This document shows, one piece after another, positions 12,969-21,019 of a stretch of DNA of 32,246 nucleotides. Each line of letters starts with the position of its first letter. The first letter of the stretch is position 1. The stretch covers positions 1 through 32,246 of the forward strand of contig JAFDBP010000191.1 of assembly GCA_019313245.1 (NCBI GenBank), read 5' to 3'. The notes beneath the pieces were generated by a model that searched no databases, was not told where the DNA came from, and worked only from the letters and a program-made list of their open reading frames with translations. The position numbers were made by a program, and so were the translations under genes. The stretch is from Deltaproteobacteria bacterium (GTDB lineage Bacteria > Myxococcota_A > UBA9160 > SMWR01).

Positions 12969-14237
12969 CTAACGCCGCAGCTTCTGCAGCTCTCGCTGCA
13001 CCTCTTCATTTTCCGGATCGAGCCGTGCGGCCTCTTTCAAAACCGATCCCGCCTTCTCGCGCCGCCCGTCTCTCCGAAGCACCCGCGCGAGGGTCAGTCG
13101 CATTTCGGCAGAATCCGGGCAGAGCTCACAAGCGGCCTCCGCGTACTCCATGGCGCGCTCCAACTCGTCGATCTCGAGGGCTACCCGGGCCGCCCGATTG
13201 TTCACTTCGGGATCCGCCGGCCGGTGGATCAAGACCTCTTCCAGCAGCCGCAGCGCTTCGAGCTTGTCGCTCGGATCGACCGAACCATCGGAATCGTCGA
13301 GAAGCTTGATCGCCCGGTGCTCGTAGTTGCGCGAGAGAATGTCGGAAAAGCGCTTGCGGTACTCGTCGTTCCAGGGGTCGAACGCAATCGCGAGGCGCAG
13401 GCTCGGCGCCGCCTCGTGCCAGCGCTCTCGCTTGGCCGCGACCATCGCCGCGTCGTAGAAGTGGCTCGCCCGGAGCTTTCGCTCGGCGAGGATCTGCGGG
13501 GGGAGCCGAAAGTGCCGGCGCAGGCGTTCGAGCGTCTGGCGCTTGGTGAGCTTGCGGGGCGGAAGTTTGCGCTCCGGTGCGGCAGCCGCCTCGCTCTCCG
13601 CGGCGGCCGGTTCGGGTTCGGGCTCGGGCATCGCGCCCATCGTCCGCTCGATCTCCGCGCGCGTGTTGGGGTCCGAGAGCAATTCGTAGGCCTCGACGAG
13701 CTTCCGGAAGATCTGCTCCAGGCGCAGCGTGTACTCGCCGAGGTTGGCGCGGAAATAGCGGTCCGGGTGATAGACCTTCGAGAGCGAGAAGTAGGCGCGC
13801 TTGATTTGCTTGGCGTCGGCATCGCGGGGGACGTCGAGCAACTCGAAATACGATCTGTCGAGGGATTCCGAGAATTCGAGAATCTGTGCCTGCAGTTCTG
13901 GCGCGATGTCGAGCGCGGTGTCGATGCGCGGGTCCGACATGTAGTCGACCGGCTTTGCATCGGCCTTGCCTCCCTCGACGGTAGACGGAACTTCCGCGTC
14001 GGCGGATTTGCTCTCGTCGACCTCGACGACGCCCTCGGACAACCAGCGCTCGATGCAGCGATCCACCGCTTCGGGCGCGAGGCCAGCGATCTGGCGCAAC
14101 AATGTCCACGACGTCTGACCGTCGATACGCGAAAGCAAGAACCCCTCCTCTGGACTCAATTGCAGCTTGGTTGGGTCCAAGCTGGAAACGAGCCGCGGAA
14201 TGCCCCGCCTCTGCTCGGAATCACCCACCGAGTGCAT
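12969..14237 (-). CDS. J-domain protein with C-terminal TPR repeats
   Basis: 422 residues from the ATG at 14237, which is preceded by a GGGGGG ribosome site. The longer track start (14366) adds a poor N-terminus. Residues about 12-75 form a small conserved-looking domain (LSPEEGFLLSRIDG and a winged-helix-like helix pattern). A charged linker follows. Residues 128-196 are a J domain (SYFELLDVPRDADAKQIKRAY, with HPD at 157-159). After a Pro/Glu/Ala-rich stretch, residues about 255-422 are helical with TPR-like units near 345-415. J domains stimulate Hsp70 ATPase through the HPD motif, and TPRs bind partner proteins. The adjacent lidless Hsp70 is the obvious partner. Family resemblance is to J-TPR proteins of myxobacteria-like genomes (inference). 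No membrane segment or signal peptide is seen. Confidence 0.88.
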   Translation of the reverse strand: MHSVGDSEQRRGIPRLVSSLDPTKLQLSPEEGFLLSRIDGQTSWTLLRQIAGLAPEAVDRCIERWLSEGVVEVDESKSADAEVPSTVEGGKADAKPVDYMSDPRIDTALDIAPELQAQILEFSESLDRSYFELLDVPRDADAKQIKRAYFSLSKVYHPDRYFRANLGEYTLRLEQIFRKLVEAYELLSDPNTRAEIERTMGAMPEPEPEPAAAESEAAAAPERKLPPRKLTKRQTLERLRRHFRLPPQILAERKLRASHFYDAAMVAAKRERWHEAAPSLRLAIAFDPWNDEYRKRFSDILSRNYEHRAIKLLDDSDGSVDPSDKLEALRLLEEVLIHRPADPEVNNRAARVALEIDELERAMEYAEAACELCPDSAEMRLTLARVLRRDGRREKAGSVLKEAARLDPENEEVQRELQKLRR

Positions 14238-14495
14238 CGATCCCCCCCAGGGCCCCAAGAGGAAACCCTGCACCCGGTTCCATCGGCCTGCAGCTGTCAA
14301 AAGCTGAGCGTCCCGTCGAAAACCCTTTGGGGGGACGCCGACCTGCGCGGTCTGGCTGCCGCACACGATCGATTCGGCCCCCGCGGGGGAAAAGAAACCG
14401 AGATCGCGGCGTGAGAAGCCCGCAAATGGTCGAGGGAGCGAGCCGATGGAGCGCCGTCAGAAGGCGCTGAAGACCCCGCCGCAGCGAGATCGGAA

Positions 14496-15419
14496 TCAGC
14501 GCGGAGCGCCGAGCAGCCGCTCGAGGATTGCCTTTTGAGCGTGCAGCCGATTTTCGGCCTGTACGAGCACGAGGCTGCGCTCGCCGTCGAGCACTTCGTC
14601 GGTGATCTCTTCGCCGCGGTGGGCGGGCAGGCAGTGCATCGCCCAGGCGCCGTCGCTGTGCGCGAGAAGTTCCGCGTTCAGCTGGTAGCCGCTGAAGATC
14701 TTTTTCCGGATTTCTCGCTCATCCTCTTGTCCCATGCTCGCCCAGGTATCGGTGTAGACGAAATTCGCGCCGCGAACGGCTTCGGCCGGGTCTTCGGACC
14801 AACTGATCTTCGCTCCGCTCTTTGCAGCGAGCTCTTCGGCCCGCTTTCTCACGCGGAGCGCGGGGCGGTGACTCGCGGGGGTGGCGAGGCGCAGCTCGAG
14901 TCCGAGCACTGCCGCCCCGAGCATCAGCGAGTTCGCCATGTTGTTGCCGTCGCCCAGGTAGGCGATGACGGCATCCTTCAGCGCGCACTTCTCGGCGACG
15001 GTCTGGAGATCCGCCATCACCTGGCAGGGGTGCAGCAGATCCGTGAGCCCATTGATCACCGGGATGCGCGCGACCCGCGCGAGCTCCTCGACCAACGCGT
15101 GGCTGAAGGTTCGCGCGACGATGCCGTCGACCCAACACGAGAGGTTGTTCGCGACATCCTGCGGAGATTCTCGGGTTCCGATCCCGATCTGCTCGGGCCT
15201 GAGCAGGATCGCGTGCCCCCCCAGCTGCGTCATGCCCGCTTCGAAGGTGACGTGGGTCCGCAGCGACGGTTTCTCGAAGAACATCGCGAGCACGCGGCCC
15301 GGCAGGGTCTGGTGCCCCTCCGAGCGCTGGCGAAGCTGCTTGAGTTCTCGCGCGCGATCGAGCAACGCGAGCAGCCCTTCGGCGCTCCAGTCGGCGAGTG
15401 TGAGAAAATCCTTCGGCAT
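14496..15419 (-). CDS. argF: Ornithine carbamoyltransferase
   Basis: 307 residues, typical for the anabolic enzyme that makes citrulline from ornithine and carbamoyl phosphate. The carbamoyl-phosphate loop is EKPSLRTHVTFEAGM. HPCQVMADL binds carbamoyl phosphate, YLGDGNNMANS is the ornithine-side loop, and HCLPAHRGEEITDEVLDG carries the catalytic cysteine. The ATG follows the argB stop by a single base (TGA-A-ATG), so the two are almost certainly translated together. In Geobacter-like genomes argD often sits between argB and argF; it is absent here. The 258 bases after its stop contain no recognisable gene, only a weak 6-bp hairpin without a T-run, a CCCCCGCGGGGG palindrome and an isolated TTGACA. 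Confidence 0.97.
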   Translation of the reverse strand: MPKDFLTLADWSAEGLLALLDRARELKQLRQRSEGHQTLPGRVLAMFFEKPSLRTHVTFEAGMTQLGGHAILLRPEQIGIGTRESPQDVANNLSCWVDGIVARTFSHALVEELARVARIPVINGLTDLLHPCQVMADLQTVAEKCALKDAVIAYLGDGNNMANSLMLGAAVLGLELRLATPASHRPALRVRKRAEELAAKSGAKISWSEDPAEAVRGANFVYTDTWASMGQEDEREIRKKIFSGYQLNAELLAHSDGAWAMHCLPAHRGEEITDEVLDGERSLVLVQAENRLHAQKAILERLLGAPR

Positions 15420-15420
15420 T

Positions 15421-16272
15421 TCAGCGCGTAATCAGTGTACCGACGCCGCCGTCGGTGAAGATTTCGAGGAGCACCGCGTGTAGTACGCGACCGTCGAGAA
15501 TCGTCGCGCTGGAGACTCCGTCCTCCAACGCTTCGATGCAGCAGCGGACCTTCGGAATCATGCCGTCGCGGACCGTCCCGACCTCGATCAGCTTTCGCAC
15601 ATCCTCCGCGCCGAGCCGGCTGACGACCCGCCCTTCCGCGTCCTTCACGCCTTCGACGTCCGTCAACAAGATGAGCTTCTCGGCGTGCAGCGCGCGCGCG
15701 ATCGCACCCGCGGCCTCATCGGCATTCACGTTGTGGGTGACTCCGTCCGCATCCGCCCCGATCGGAGCGATCACGGGCACGAAGCCGGACTCTGCGACCG
15801 CTGCAATCGACGCGGGGTCGACCGACACGACCTCTCCGACGCGGCCGAGATCGCGATCTTCGTGAAGGCGTCTCGTGACCTGAATCATTCCGCCATCACC
15901 GCCGGTGAGCCCGATCGCGCGCCCGCCACCCTGCTCGACCAGCGCGACGATTTCGGGATTGACCTTTCCGCCCAGCACCATCTCGACGACTTCCATCGTG
16001 GCATCATCGGTGACGCGAAGACCATCGACGAAACTGGATTCGATGCCCAGCCGAACCAGCGTCTCGCCGATCTGCGGCCCGCCACCGTGCACGATCACCG
16101 GGCGCAGCCCGATGTACTTGAGCAGGACCACGTCGATCGCGAACGACGCGCGCAGCTCGGGATCGCTCATCGCGCTGCCGCCGTATTTGATCACGATGGT
16201 CTTGTCGTAGTAGCGCCGCATGTAGGGCAGCGCTTCGATCAGGACCTCGGCCTTGTCGATCAGGGTCTTCAT
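15421..16272 (-). CDS. argB: Acetylglutamate kinase
   Basis: 283 residues from the ATG at 16272. The start at 16500 in the track would add 76 residues read from an intergenic repeat. The protein opens with an extended N-terminal helix ([20 protein letters not shown]) before the IKYGGSAM strand. In known family members this helix marks the hexameric, arginine-inhibited form, so feedback control by arginine is likely. HGGGPQIG and GLTGGDGG complete the substrate and nucleotide sites. It phosphorylates N-acetylglutamate, the second step of arginine synthesis. There is no clear ribosome-binding site before the ATG, and an out-of-frame ATG lies 16 bases earlier, so initiation may be unusual. It forms an operon with argF. 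Confidence 0.96.
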   Translation of the reverse strand: MKTLIDKAEVLIEALPYMRRYYDKTIVIKYGGSAMSDPELRASFAIDVVLLKYIGLRPVIVHGGGPQIGETLVRLGIESSFVDGLRVTDDATMEVVEMVLGGKVNPEIVALVEQGGGRAIGLTGGDGGMIQVTRRLHEDRDLGRVGEVVSVDPASIAAVAESGFVPVIAPIGADADGVTHNVNADEAAGAIARALHAEKLILLTDVEGVKDAEGRVVSRLGAEDVRKLIEVGTVRDGMIPKVRCCIEALEDGVSSATILDGRVLHAVLLEIFTDGGVGTLITR

Positions 16273-16418
16273 GGGAAGCGGTCGATCATAGGCGCTTTGG
16301 CGGAAAAATCCGAGTGCTTTGACGCCTCGACCTCCTAGGAGCTTGATCCAAGACTGTCGCCGTAAGGTCCGAGCGTCGATGCGCGCTGCTGCCAAGGCGC
16401 TCGATCGAGCCCTATGAG

Positions 16419-16438
16419 CCAGACCCAAAGGGTCTTGG
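16419..16438. other. Hairpin within the inverted-repeat element (AGACCC-AAA-GGGTCT)
   Basis: A 6-bp perfect stem with an AAA loop, extendable to CC/GG pairs through a one-base bulge, lies near the centre of the inverted-repeat element. There is no T-run on either side, so it is not a standard terminator. Confidence 0.5.
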
Positions 16439-16450
16439 CGACGACGCAAA

Positions 16451-16469
16451 GAGAAGTCGAAGACTTCTC
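16451..16469. other. Hairpin within the inverted-repeat element (GAGAAGTC-GAA-GACTTCTC)
   Basis: A perfect 8-bp stem with a three-base loop lies at the centre of the inverted-repeat element. A second small hairpin (CTAGC-AGC-GCTAG) follows directly. Together they make the centre strongly structured if transcribed. I see no T-run. Confidence 0.55.
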
Positions 16470-16557
16470 CAGCTAGCAGCGCTAGGGCGATTGAGAGCAA
16501 CGCAGCCAGCGGTGATGCAGCGGCGCTCGGCCGACGCGACAGTCTTGGGTCACGCTC

Positions 16558-18105
16558 CTAACCCTGAGGTCGACTCTCCTTGCGCGCCTTTGCGATCTCG
16601 TCCACGCAGTCGAGCAACCCCCTGTGCAGGAGCGCGTTGCGGACGGCTGCCGACATCGTCGCGGCGAGAATTTCGCCGGTTCGCGCCGAGGCGGAAACGC
16701 CGGGCTCCAGGAATGCGCGCATCACCCCCATCGTCTTGTTGCGAAACGAGATGGGGATGCAGAGCATCGCTGTGGCCTCACCGCCTTCTGGCGTGTCGAC
16801 CTCCGGATCGAAGCGGGGGTCCTGGCCGGGCTCATCGGTTGCCACCAGCCGGCCGGATTGCACCACGACGCCCGTAAGCCCGGAGTCGACCGGCAATTTC
16901 TCTCGATCTGCCTGCCCGGCGCGCTCGCATTGACTTTCGAGTACCAGTTCGCGGCCGTTCGATCGAAGCAGGTAGAGCGAAACCGGAGCGGCCGAAACCC
17001 CGCTGGCAACCACCGCGAGCGAACCGCGAATCACCCGGTCGGGCTCGACCTCGGAGGTGAGCACGTCGCAGATGGCGCGGGCCAACTCCGCGTCGTCGGC
17101 GACGCCGCCATCGGCCGCGGGAAGACCGACCTCCAGCGCCCGATCCGCCGCGATCTGCGCTTCGACCTGGGCTCGATCCGCGCGCGCTGCCGATTGGGCC
17201 TTGTCCCGGTTGCGCCAGCGCGCGATCAGCGGGCCGACCTGCAGCGCCATGATCTGCAACAGGCTGAGATCCTCGGAACCGAAAACGCCCCCGTCTCCGC
17301 GCTCCGTCGCGCACAGGACGCCGATCGGCCTGCCATCCCCCTTGAGCGGAGCCACCGCAAACGCGCCCGATCGATAGCGACCGTCGACGACCCGATCGGC
17401 GAAGCCCTCGTATTCGCCGATATCCGACACCGCGAGGGCCTTTCCAGCTTCGAGCACCCGGCCCGCCACGCCCGACCCCACCTCGACGGGATCCATGTCG
17501 GCCGGCTCGACATCACAACCCGTGGCACCCGCGACTCGGAGCAGCCCGGAATCGTCCTCGAGAAGCATCAGCGACGCCCTGGATACACCGAGCACATCCG
17601 CCACGGCGAGCGCCATCCGGTCGGCGAGCGCAGATCCCGATTCGCCGGCTTCCGATTCGCTCTCGAGCTCCTCGAGCTGGGATTCGAGCGCGGCGAGTCG
17701 CGAGCAGAGCGATTCCCAGCTCGCCTGAATTCCCGAACCCAACAGGGCTCGACGAACCGCGAGCACGAGTTCTTCGTTGTGGAGCGGCTTCGCGAGGTAG
17801 TCGCAGGCGCCGATCCGCAGGGCCTCGAGTACGCGGTCGTGATCCACCTGCGCGGACAGCACGATCACGCGCAGCCCGGGTCGCTCTTCGATCAGCCTGC
17901 GCAACAGATCGAGGCCGCCCGCTCCGGGCGCCCCGATGTCGAGGATGACGGCCCCCACCTCGGGCCGCATGGCCAGCTCGAAGGCGCCCTCTTCCCGATC
18001 TGCGGTGAAATAATCGATCGACGCGTCCCGCAGCGCATCGCAAATCGCCTCTCGAAAGAAGCGCTCGTCGTCAACGACGAGTACGCGGCTCGACTCTTCG
18101 GCCAT
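16558..18105 (-). CDS. Receiver-GAF-GAF signalling protein without an output domain
   Basis: 515 residues. The N-terminal receiver (about 5-125) has VDDERFF, phospho-acceptor Asp56 in VILDIGAPG and the lysine in YLAKPL. A short coiled-coil-like stretch (LAALESQLEELESESE) follows, then a GAF domain at about 160-305 (VEVGSGVAGRVLEAGKALAVSDI) and a second at about 345-500 (VDSGLTGVVVQSGRLVATDEP, CIPISFRNKTMGVM). No kinase, GGDEF, EAL, HD or DNA-binding domain is present. It probably relays phosphorylation and ligand sensing to partners through protein contacts. The ATG has GAGAGGA upstream. It begins 42 bases after hslU, so it is likely the last gene of the trmFO-xerC-hslVU operon. Its TAG stop forms the end of the inverted-repeat element. 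Confidence 0.87.
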   Translation of the reverse strand: MAEESSRVLVVDDERFFREAICDALRDASIDYFTADREEGAFELAMRPEVGAVILDIGAPGAGGLDLLRRLIEERPGLRVIVLSAQVDHDRVLEALRIGACDYLAKPLHNEELVLAVRRALLGSGIQASWESLCSRLAALESQLEELESESEAGESGSALADRMALAVADVLGVSRASLMLLEDDSGLLRVAGATGCDVEPADMDPVEVGSGVAGRVLEAGKALAVSDIGEYEGFADRVVDGRYRSGAFAVAPLKGDGRPIGVLCATERGDGGVFGSEDLSLLQIMALQVGPLIARWRNRDKAQSAARADRAQVEAQIAADRALEVGLPAADGGVADDAELARAICDVLTSEVEPDRVIRGSLAVVASGVSAAPVSLYLLRSNGRELVLESQCERAGQADREKLPVDSGLTGVVVQSGRLVATDEPGQDPRFDPEVDTPEGGEATAMLCIPISFRNKTMGVMRAFLEPGVSASARTGEILAATMSAAVRNALLHRGLLDCVDEIAKARKESRPQG

Positions 18106-18147
18106 CTCGGTCCTCTCGACTTCCAGGCGATTCCGATGCCTTGGGCA

Positions 18148-19530
18148 TCACAAGATGTAACGCGAAAGGTCTTCGTCCTCAACGAGATCTTCGAGTCGAT
18201 CGCGCACGAACTTCTCGTCGATCGTAATTCGAATCGCGCCGAGGTCTGGCGCGTCGAAACTCACCTCGTCCAGCAGCTTCTCCATGATCGTGTGCAGCCG
18301 CCGCGCGCCGATGTTGTCCGCCCGCTCGTTCACGAGTGCCGCATAGTTTGCGATCGCGTGGATCCCATCTGGCTTGAATTCGAGTTCGACGTTTTCGGTC
18401 TTGAGCAACTCCGTGTACTGCAGCACCAGCGAGTTCTGGGGTTCGGTCAGGATGCGGACGAAGTCGTCGCGGCCGAGGCTGGAGAGTTCGACCCGGATCG
18501 GAAACCGACCCTGGAGTTCGGGGATCAGATCCGAAGGCTTCGCGACGTGAAAAGCGCCGGCGGCGACGAATAGAATGTGATCCGTGCTCACCGGGCCGTG
18601 CTTGGTCTGAACCGTCGAGCCCTCCACGATCGGGAGCAGGTCGCGCTGGACGCCCTCCCGAGAGACGTCCGCACCGACCCGCTCGCTCCCTCCACCCGCC
18701 ACCTTGTCGATCTCGTCGATGAAGACGATGGCGGTCTGCTCCACGCGCTCGACGGCGATCTCGCGAACGCGCTCCATGTCCACCAGGCGCGTCGCCTCCT
18801 CGGCGACGAGTGCGTCGCGAGCGGCGGCGACCTTCATGCGCCGACGGTGCGAGCGCTGCGGCAGCAGGCCGCCGAGCATGTCCTTGAACTGCATGCCCAT
18901 CTCCTCGACACCCTGTGGCGTGAAGATCGACATCGTCGGGCTCACGCCGGACGTATCTTCGAGGTCGATCTCGATCTCGCGCTCGTCGAGGTCTCCGCTG
19001 CGCAACATCGCCCGGAGCTTCTCCCGGGTTTCGGAGGCCGCCGGCTCGATCGGCGGCGGCCCGCTGGAGGGATCGACGCCAAAGCCCTCCGGCTGGGTCT
19101 GAAGCTGTGGCGAGGGCAGCAGCGCGTCGAGCAGGCGCTCCTCCGAGGCGTCTTCGGCATTCGCCCGAACCGCCTGCTTCTCCTCCTCGAGCACCAGACT
19201 CATCGCGGTGTCGACGAGGTCGCGGATGATCGACTCGACGTCGCGCCCCACGTAGCCGACCTCGGTGAACTTCGATGCCTCGACCTTGATGAACGGAGCC
19301 TGGGCCAGCTTGGCGAGGCGTCGCGCCACTTCCGTCTTGCCGACCCCCGTGGGCCCGATCATGATGATGTTCTTCGGGGCGATCTCGTCGCGCAGATCCT
19401 CGGGCACCTGCTGCCGCCGCCAGCGATTGCGCAATGCGATCGCGACTGCGCGCTTGGCCTCCCTCTGCCCGACGATGTATCGATCGAGTTCGGAAACCAC
19501 TTCACGGGGTGTAAAGGGCTGCAATCTCAT
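18148..19530 (-). CDS. hslU: HslU, ATPase subunit of the HslUV protease
   Basis: 460 residues from the ATG at 19530; the track start at 19743 reads through hslV in another frame. The N-terminus LTPRE-like motif ([21 protein letters not shown]) and Walker [18 protein letters not shown] are followed by the [10 protein letters not shown] pore motif. A long I-domain comes next, then Walker [12 protein letters not shown] and the C-terminal ending EDLSRYIL. That C-terminal tail inserts into HslV to activate it in known complexes. The protein unfolds substrates for degradation by HslV. Its ATG overlaps the hslV stop by four bases (ATGA), so stoichiometric synthesis is likely. Confidence 0.97.
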   Translation of the reverse strand: MRLQPFTPREVVSELDRYIVGQREAKRAVAIALRNRWRRQQVPEDLRDEIAPKNIIMIGPTGVGKTEVARRLAKLAQAPFIKVEASKFTEVGYVGRDVESIIRDLVDTAMSLVLEEEKQAVRANAEDASEERLLDALLPSPQLQTQPEGFGVDPSSGPPPIEPAASETREKLRAMLRSGDLDEREIEIDLEDTSGVSPTMSIFTPQGVEEMGMQFKDMLGGLLPQRSHRRRMKVAAARDALVAEEATRLVDMERVREIAVERVEQTAIVFIDEIDKVAGGGSERVGADVSREGVQRDLLPIVEGSTVQTKHGPVSTDHILFVAAGAFHVAKPSDLIPELQGRFPIRVELSSLGRDDFVRILTEPQNSLVLQYTELLKTENVELEFKPDGIHAIANYAALVNERADNIGARRLHTIMEKLLDEVSFDAPDLGAIRITIDEKFVRDRLEDLVEDEDLSRYIL

Positions 19531-20072
19531 GGCAGTGTCACGACACCGATGTTGTCGTTGGTGTAGATACAGATTCGCGCCGCGTGCCGAAGCGCCTCTT
19601 CGGCGATTTCCGCGCCGCTGAGTTGGGTGTGATCCGCGAGCGCGCGCGCCGCCGCCAAGGCAAAATTGCCCCCCGAGCCCACCGCCACGATTCCGTCGTC
19701 GGGTTCGATGACGTCCCCGTTGCCCGAAACGACCAGCACGCACTCGCTGTTGCCGATCAGCAGCAATGCCTCCAGCCGCCGCAGCGCCCGATCCGTCCGC
19801 CAGCTCTTGGCCAGCTCGACCGCCGCGCGCCTGACATTTCCCGAGTACTCGTCGAGTTTGGACTCCAATCGCTCGGTGAGTGCGAGCGCGTCTGCGGCAC
19901 CGCCCGCAAACCCGATCAGGACATCGTGCTTGGCGGCTTTTCGGGTCTTTTGGGCCTTCTGTTTGATCACGGCTTCGCCGACCGTCACCTGTCCGTCAGA
20001 CGCCATCGCAATCGTTCCATCTCTCACCACCGCCAGCACCGTGGTCGAACGAATCGACTCTCCGAGATTCAT
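19527..20072 (-). CDS. hslV: HslV, peptidase subunit of the HslUV protease
   Basis: 181 residues. The core matches the family: [68 protein letters not shown] and CIYTND. HslV is a threonine protease with the nucleophile at the mature N-terminus. In E. coli this Thr follows the initiator Met directly. Here the corresponding TT pair is at positions 10-11, preceded by MNLGESIRS, and no in-frame start codon lies closer. A short propeptide must therefore be removed, or the N-terminal nucleophile differs. The start overlaps the xerC stop by four bases. It forms the dodecameric protease with HslU. Confidence 0.96.
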   Translation of the reverse strand: MNLGESIRSTTVLAVVRDGTIAMASDGQVTVGEAVIKQKAQKTRKAAKHDVLIGFAGGAADALALTERLESKLDEYSGNVRRAAVELAKSWRTDRALRRLEALLLIGNSECVLVVSGNGDVIEPDDGIVAVGSGGNFALAAARALADHTQLSGAEIAEEALRHAARICIYTNDNIGVVTLP

Positions 20073-21019
20073 CGCCTGCCTCGCTTTCCGCTCGATCCAG
20101 CTGTTTTCGATTCGGCCCTCGGATGCGCCTTGTCGTAGACCTCGATCAGACGCTCCGCCGAAACGGCAGTGTACTTCTCCGTGGTCGACAGGCTCGCATG
20201 GCCGAGCAGTTCCTGAATCTCGCGAAGGTCCGCGCCCATATCGAGAAGATGGGTCGCGTAGCTGTGCCGGAGCCGGTGCGGGTGTACCCGATCTGCGATG
20301 CCGACCTCTCGCGCGCGCGCCTTGAGGATCCGGCGAATGTCGCGCGTGCCGAGGCGGCGCAGGCGGCCATCTCGCGGGCGAAGTGACGGAAACAGCGGTT
20401 CGGCGAGCAGGCCCGGGGCCCGCCGAGAGTCGAGATATTCGCCGAGCGACTCTCGCGCCGCGGCCGGCAGCGGCACCACCCGCTCTTTGCCGCCCTTGCC
20501 CATCACGCGCACCTCGCCGCGGTGGAGATCGAGGTCGCGCACGTCGAGCGCGGCGGTTTCGCCGACCCGCAAGCCCGCCCCGTAGAGCAGCTCGACCAGG
20601 GCGCGATCGCGCAGCCGCCCCCGGTCCGGTTTTTCGCCGCGAGCGCCGGCGTCGGGCGACTCGATCAGCGTCGCACAGTCGTCCACCGGCAGTGGGTTTG
20701 GCAGCCGCTTGGGTTGTCGAGGCGCCGGGATGCCGGCCGTCGGATCGAGCCCGCAGCCGCCTTCGCGCAGCACGAAACGGAAGAACGACCGCAGTGAGGC
20801 GAGCTTGCGGCCGAGCGTCGCGGGATGGCGCCCCGCGTGAATCGCGGCGAGAAACGCGCGCACGTCGGCTGCGGTCACCGCAGACGGGTCGCAGCCCGCA
20901 TCCAGACTCGCGGCGAACTGGCGAACGTCGGACAGATAGGCGCGCCGTGTATGCGGCGAGACGTTGCGCTCCACATCCAGGTGGATCCCGTACTCGCGAA
21001 TCGCATCGGCAAAGTTCAT
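20069..21019 (-). CDS. xerC: Tyrosine recombinase XerC
   Basis: 316 residues from the ATG at 21019, which overlaps the trmFO stop by four bases; the track start at 21670 is a frame shadow of trmFO. The N-terminal SAM-like core-binding domain (NVSPHTRRAYLSDVRQF) is followed by the catalytic domain with the full set of residues: Arg151 (GAGLRVGE), Lys175, His248 and Arg251 (HPHRLRHSYATHLL), His274 (LLGHASLSTT) and Tyr283 (EKYTAV). It should resolve chromosome dimers at dif together with a XerD. Its position between trmFO and hslV is the common chromosomal context of XerC in many bacteria, which argues against a mobile-element integrase. Confidence 0.94.
   Translation of the reverse strand: MNFADAIREYGIHLDVERNVSPHTRRAYLSDVRQFAASLDAGCDPSAVTAADVRAFLAAIHAGRHPATLGRKLASLRSFFRFVLREGGCGLDPTAGIPAPRQPKRLPNPLPVDDCATLIESPDAGARGEKPDRGRLRDRALVELLYGAGLRVGETAALDVRDLDLHRGEVRVMGKGGKERVVPLPAAARESLGEYLDSRRAPGLLAEPLFPSLRPRDGRLRRLGTRDIRRILKARAREVGIADRVHPHRLRHSYATHLLDMGADLREIQELLGHASLSTTEKYTAVSAERLIEVYDKAHPRAESKTAGSSGKRGRR

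Larger units (their letters stand above)
16336..16560. repeat. Imperfect long inverted-repeat element
   Basis: The outer 25 bases at 16336-16360 and the reverse complement of 16536-16560 match at 23 of 25 positions (shared core CCAAGACTGTCGC). Inward from there, similarity between the arms continues with small gaps through CCGAGCG, CGCTG..CTGC and GCCCTA for roughly 80-90 bases. The centre holds two independent hairpins. The element begins exactly at the TAG stop of the receiver-GAF gene and ends about 64 bases before argB. It encodes no convincing protein. It resembles a MITE-like or other dispersed palindromic element, or it could fold as a large RNA hairpin. Whether other copies exist cannot be seen here. 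Confidence 0.7.

Noticed and set aside
14272-14300. TTGACA about 60 bases before the J-domain gene
   Set aside because: A perfect -35 but no acceptable -10 at 16-18 bases (CCGGGT). Not called as a promoter.
14378-14389. CCCCCGCGGGGG palindrome between argF and the J-domain gene as a terminator
   Set aside because: The run next to it is A-rich on the plus strand, so the T-run would precede the hairpin on the transcribed strand. Wrong polarity for these genes.
16273-16500. N-terminal extension of ArgB to 16500
   Set aside because: The added residues are read from the inverted-repeat element. The family N-terminal helix begins at the ATG 16272.
20069-21019. XerC as a phage or island integrase
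   Set aside because: It is embedded by four-base overlaps between trmFO and hslV, a standard chromosomal context, with no att repeats, tRNA or mobile genes nearby.
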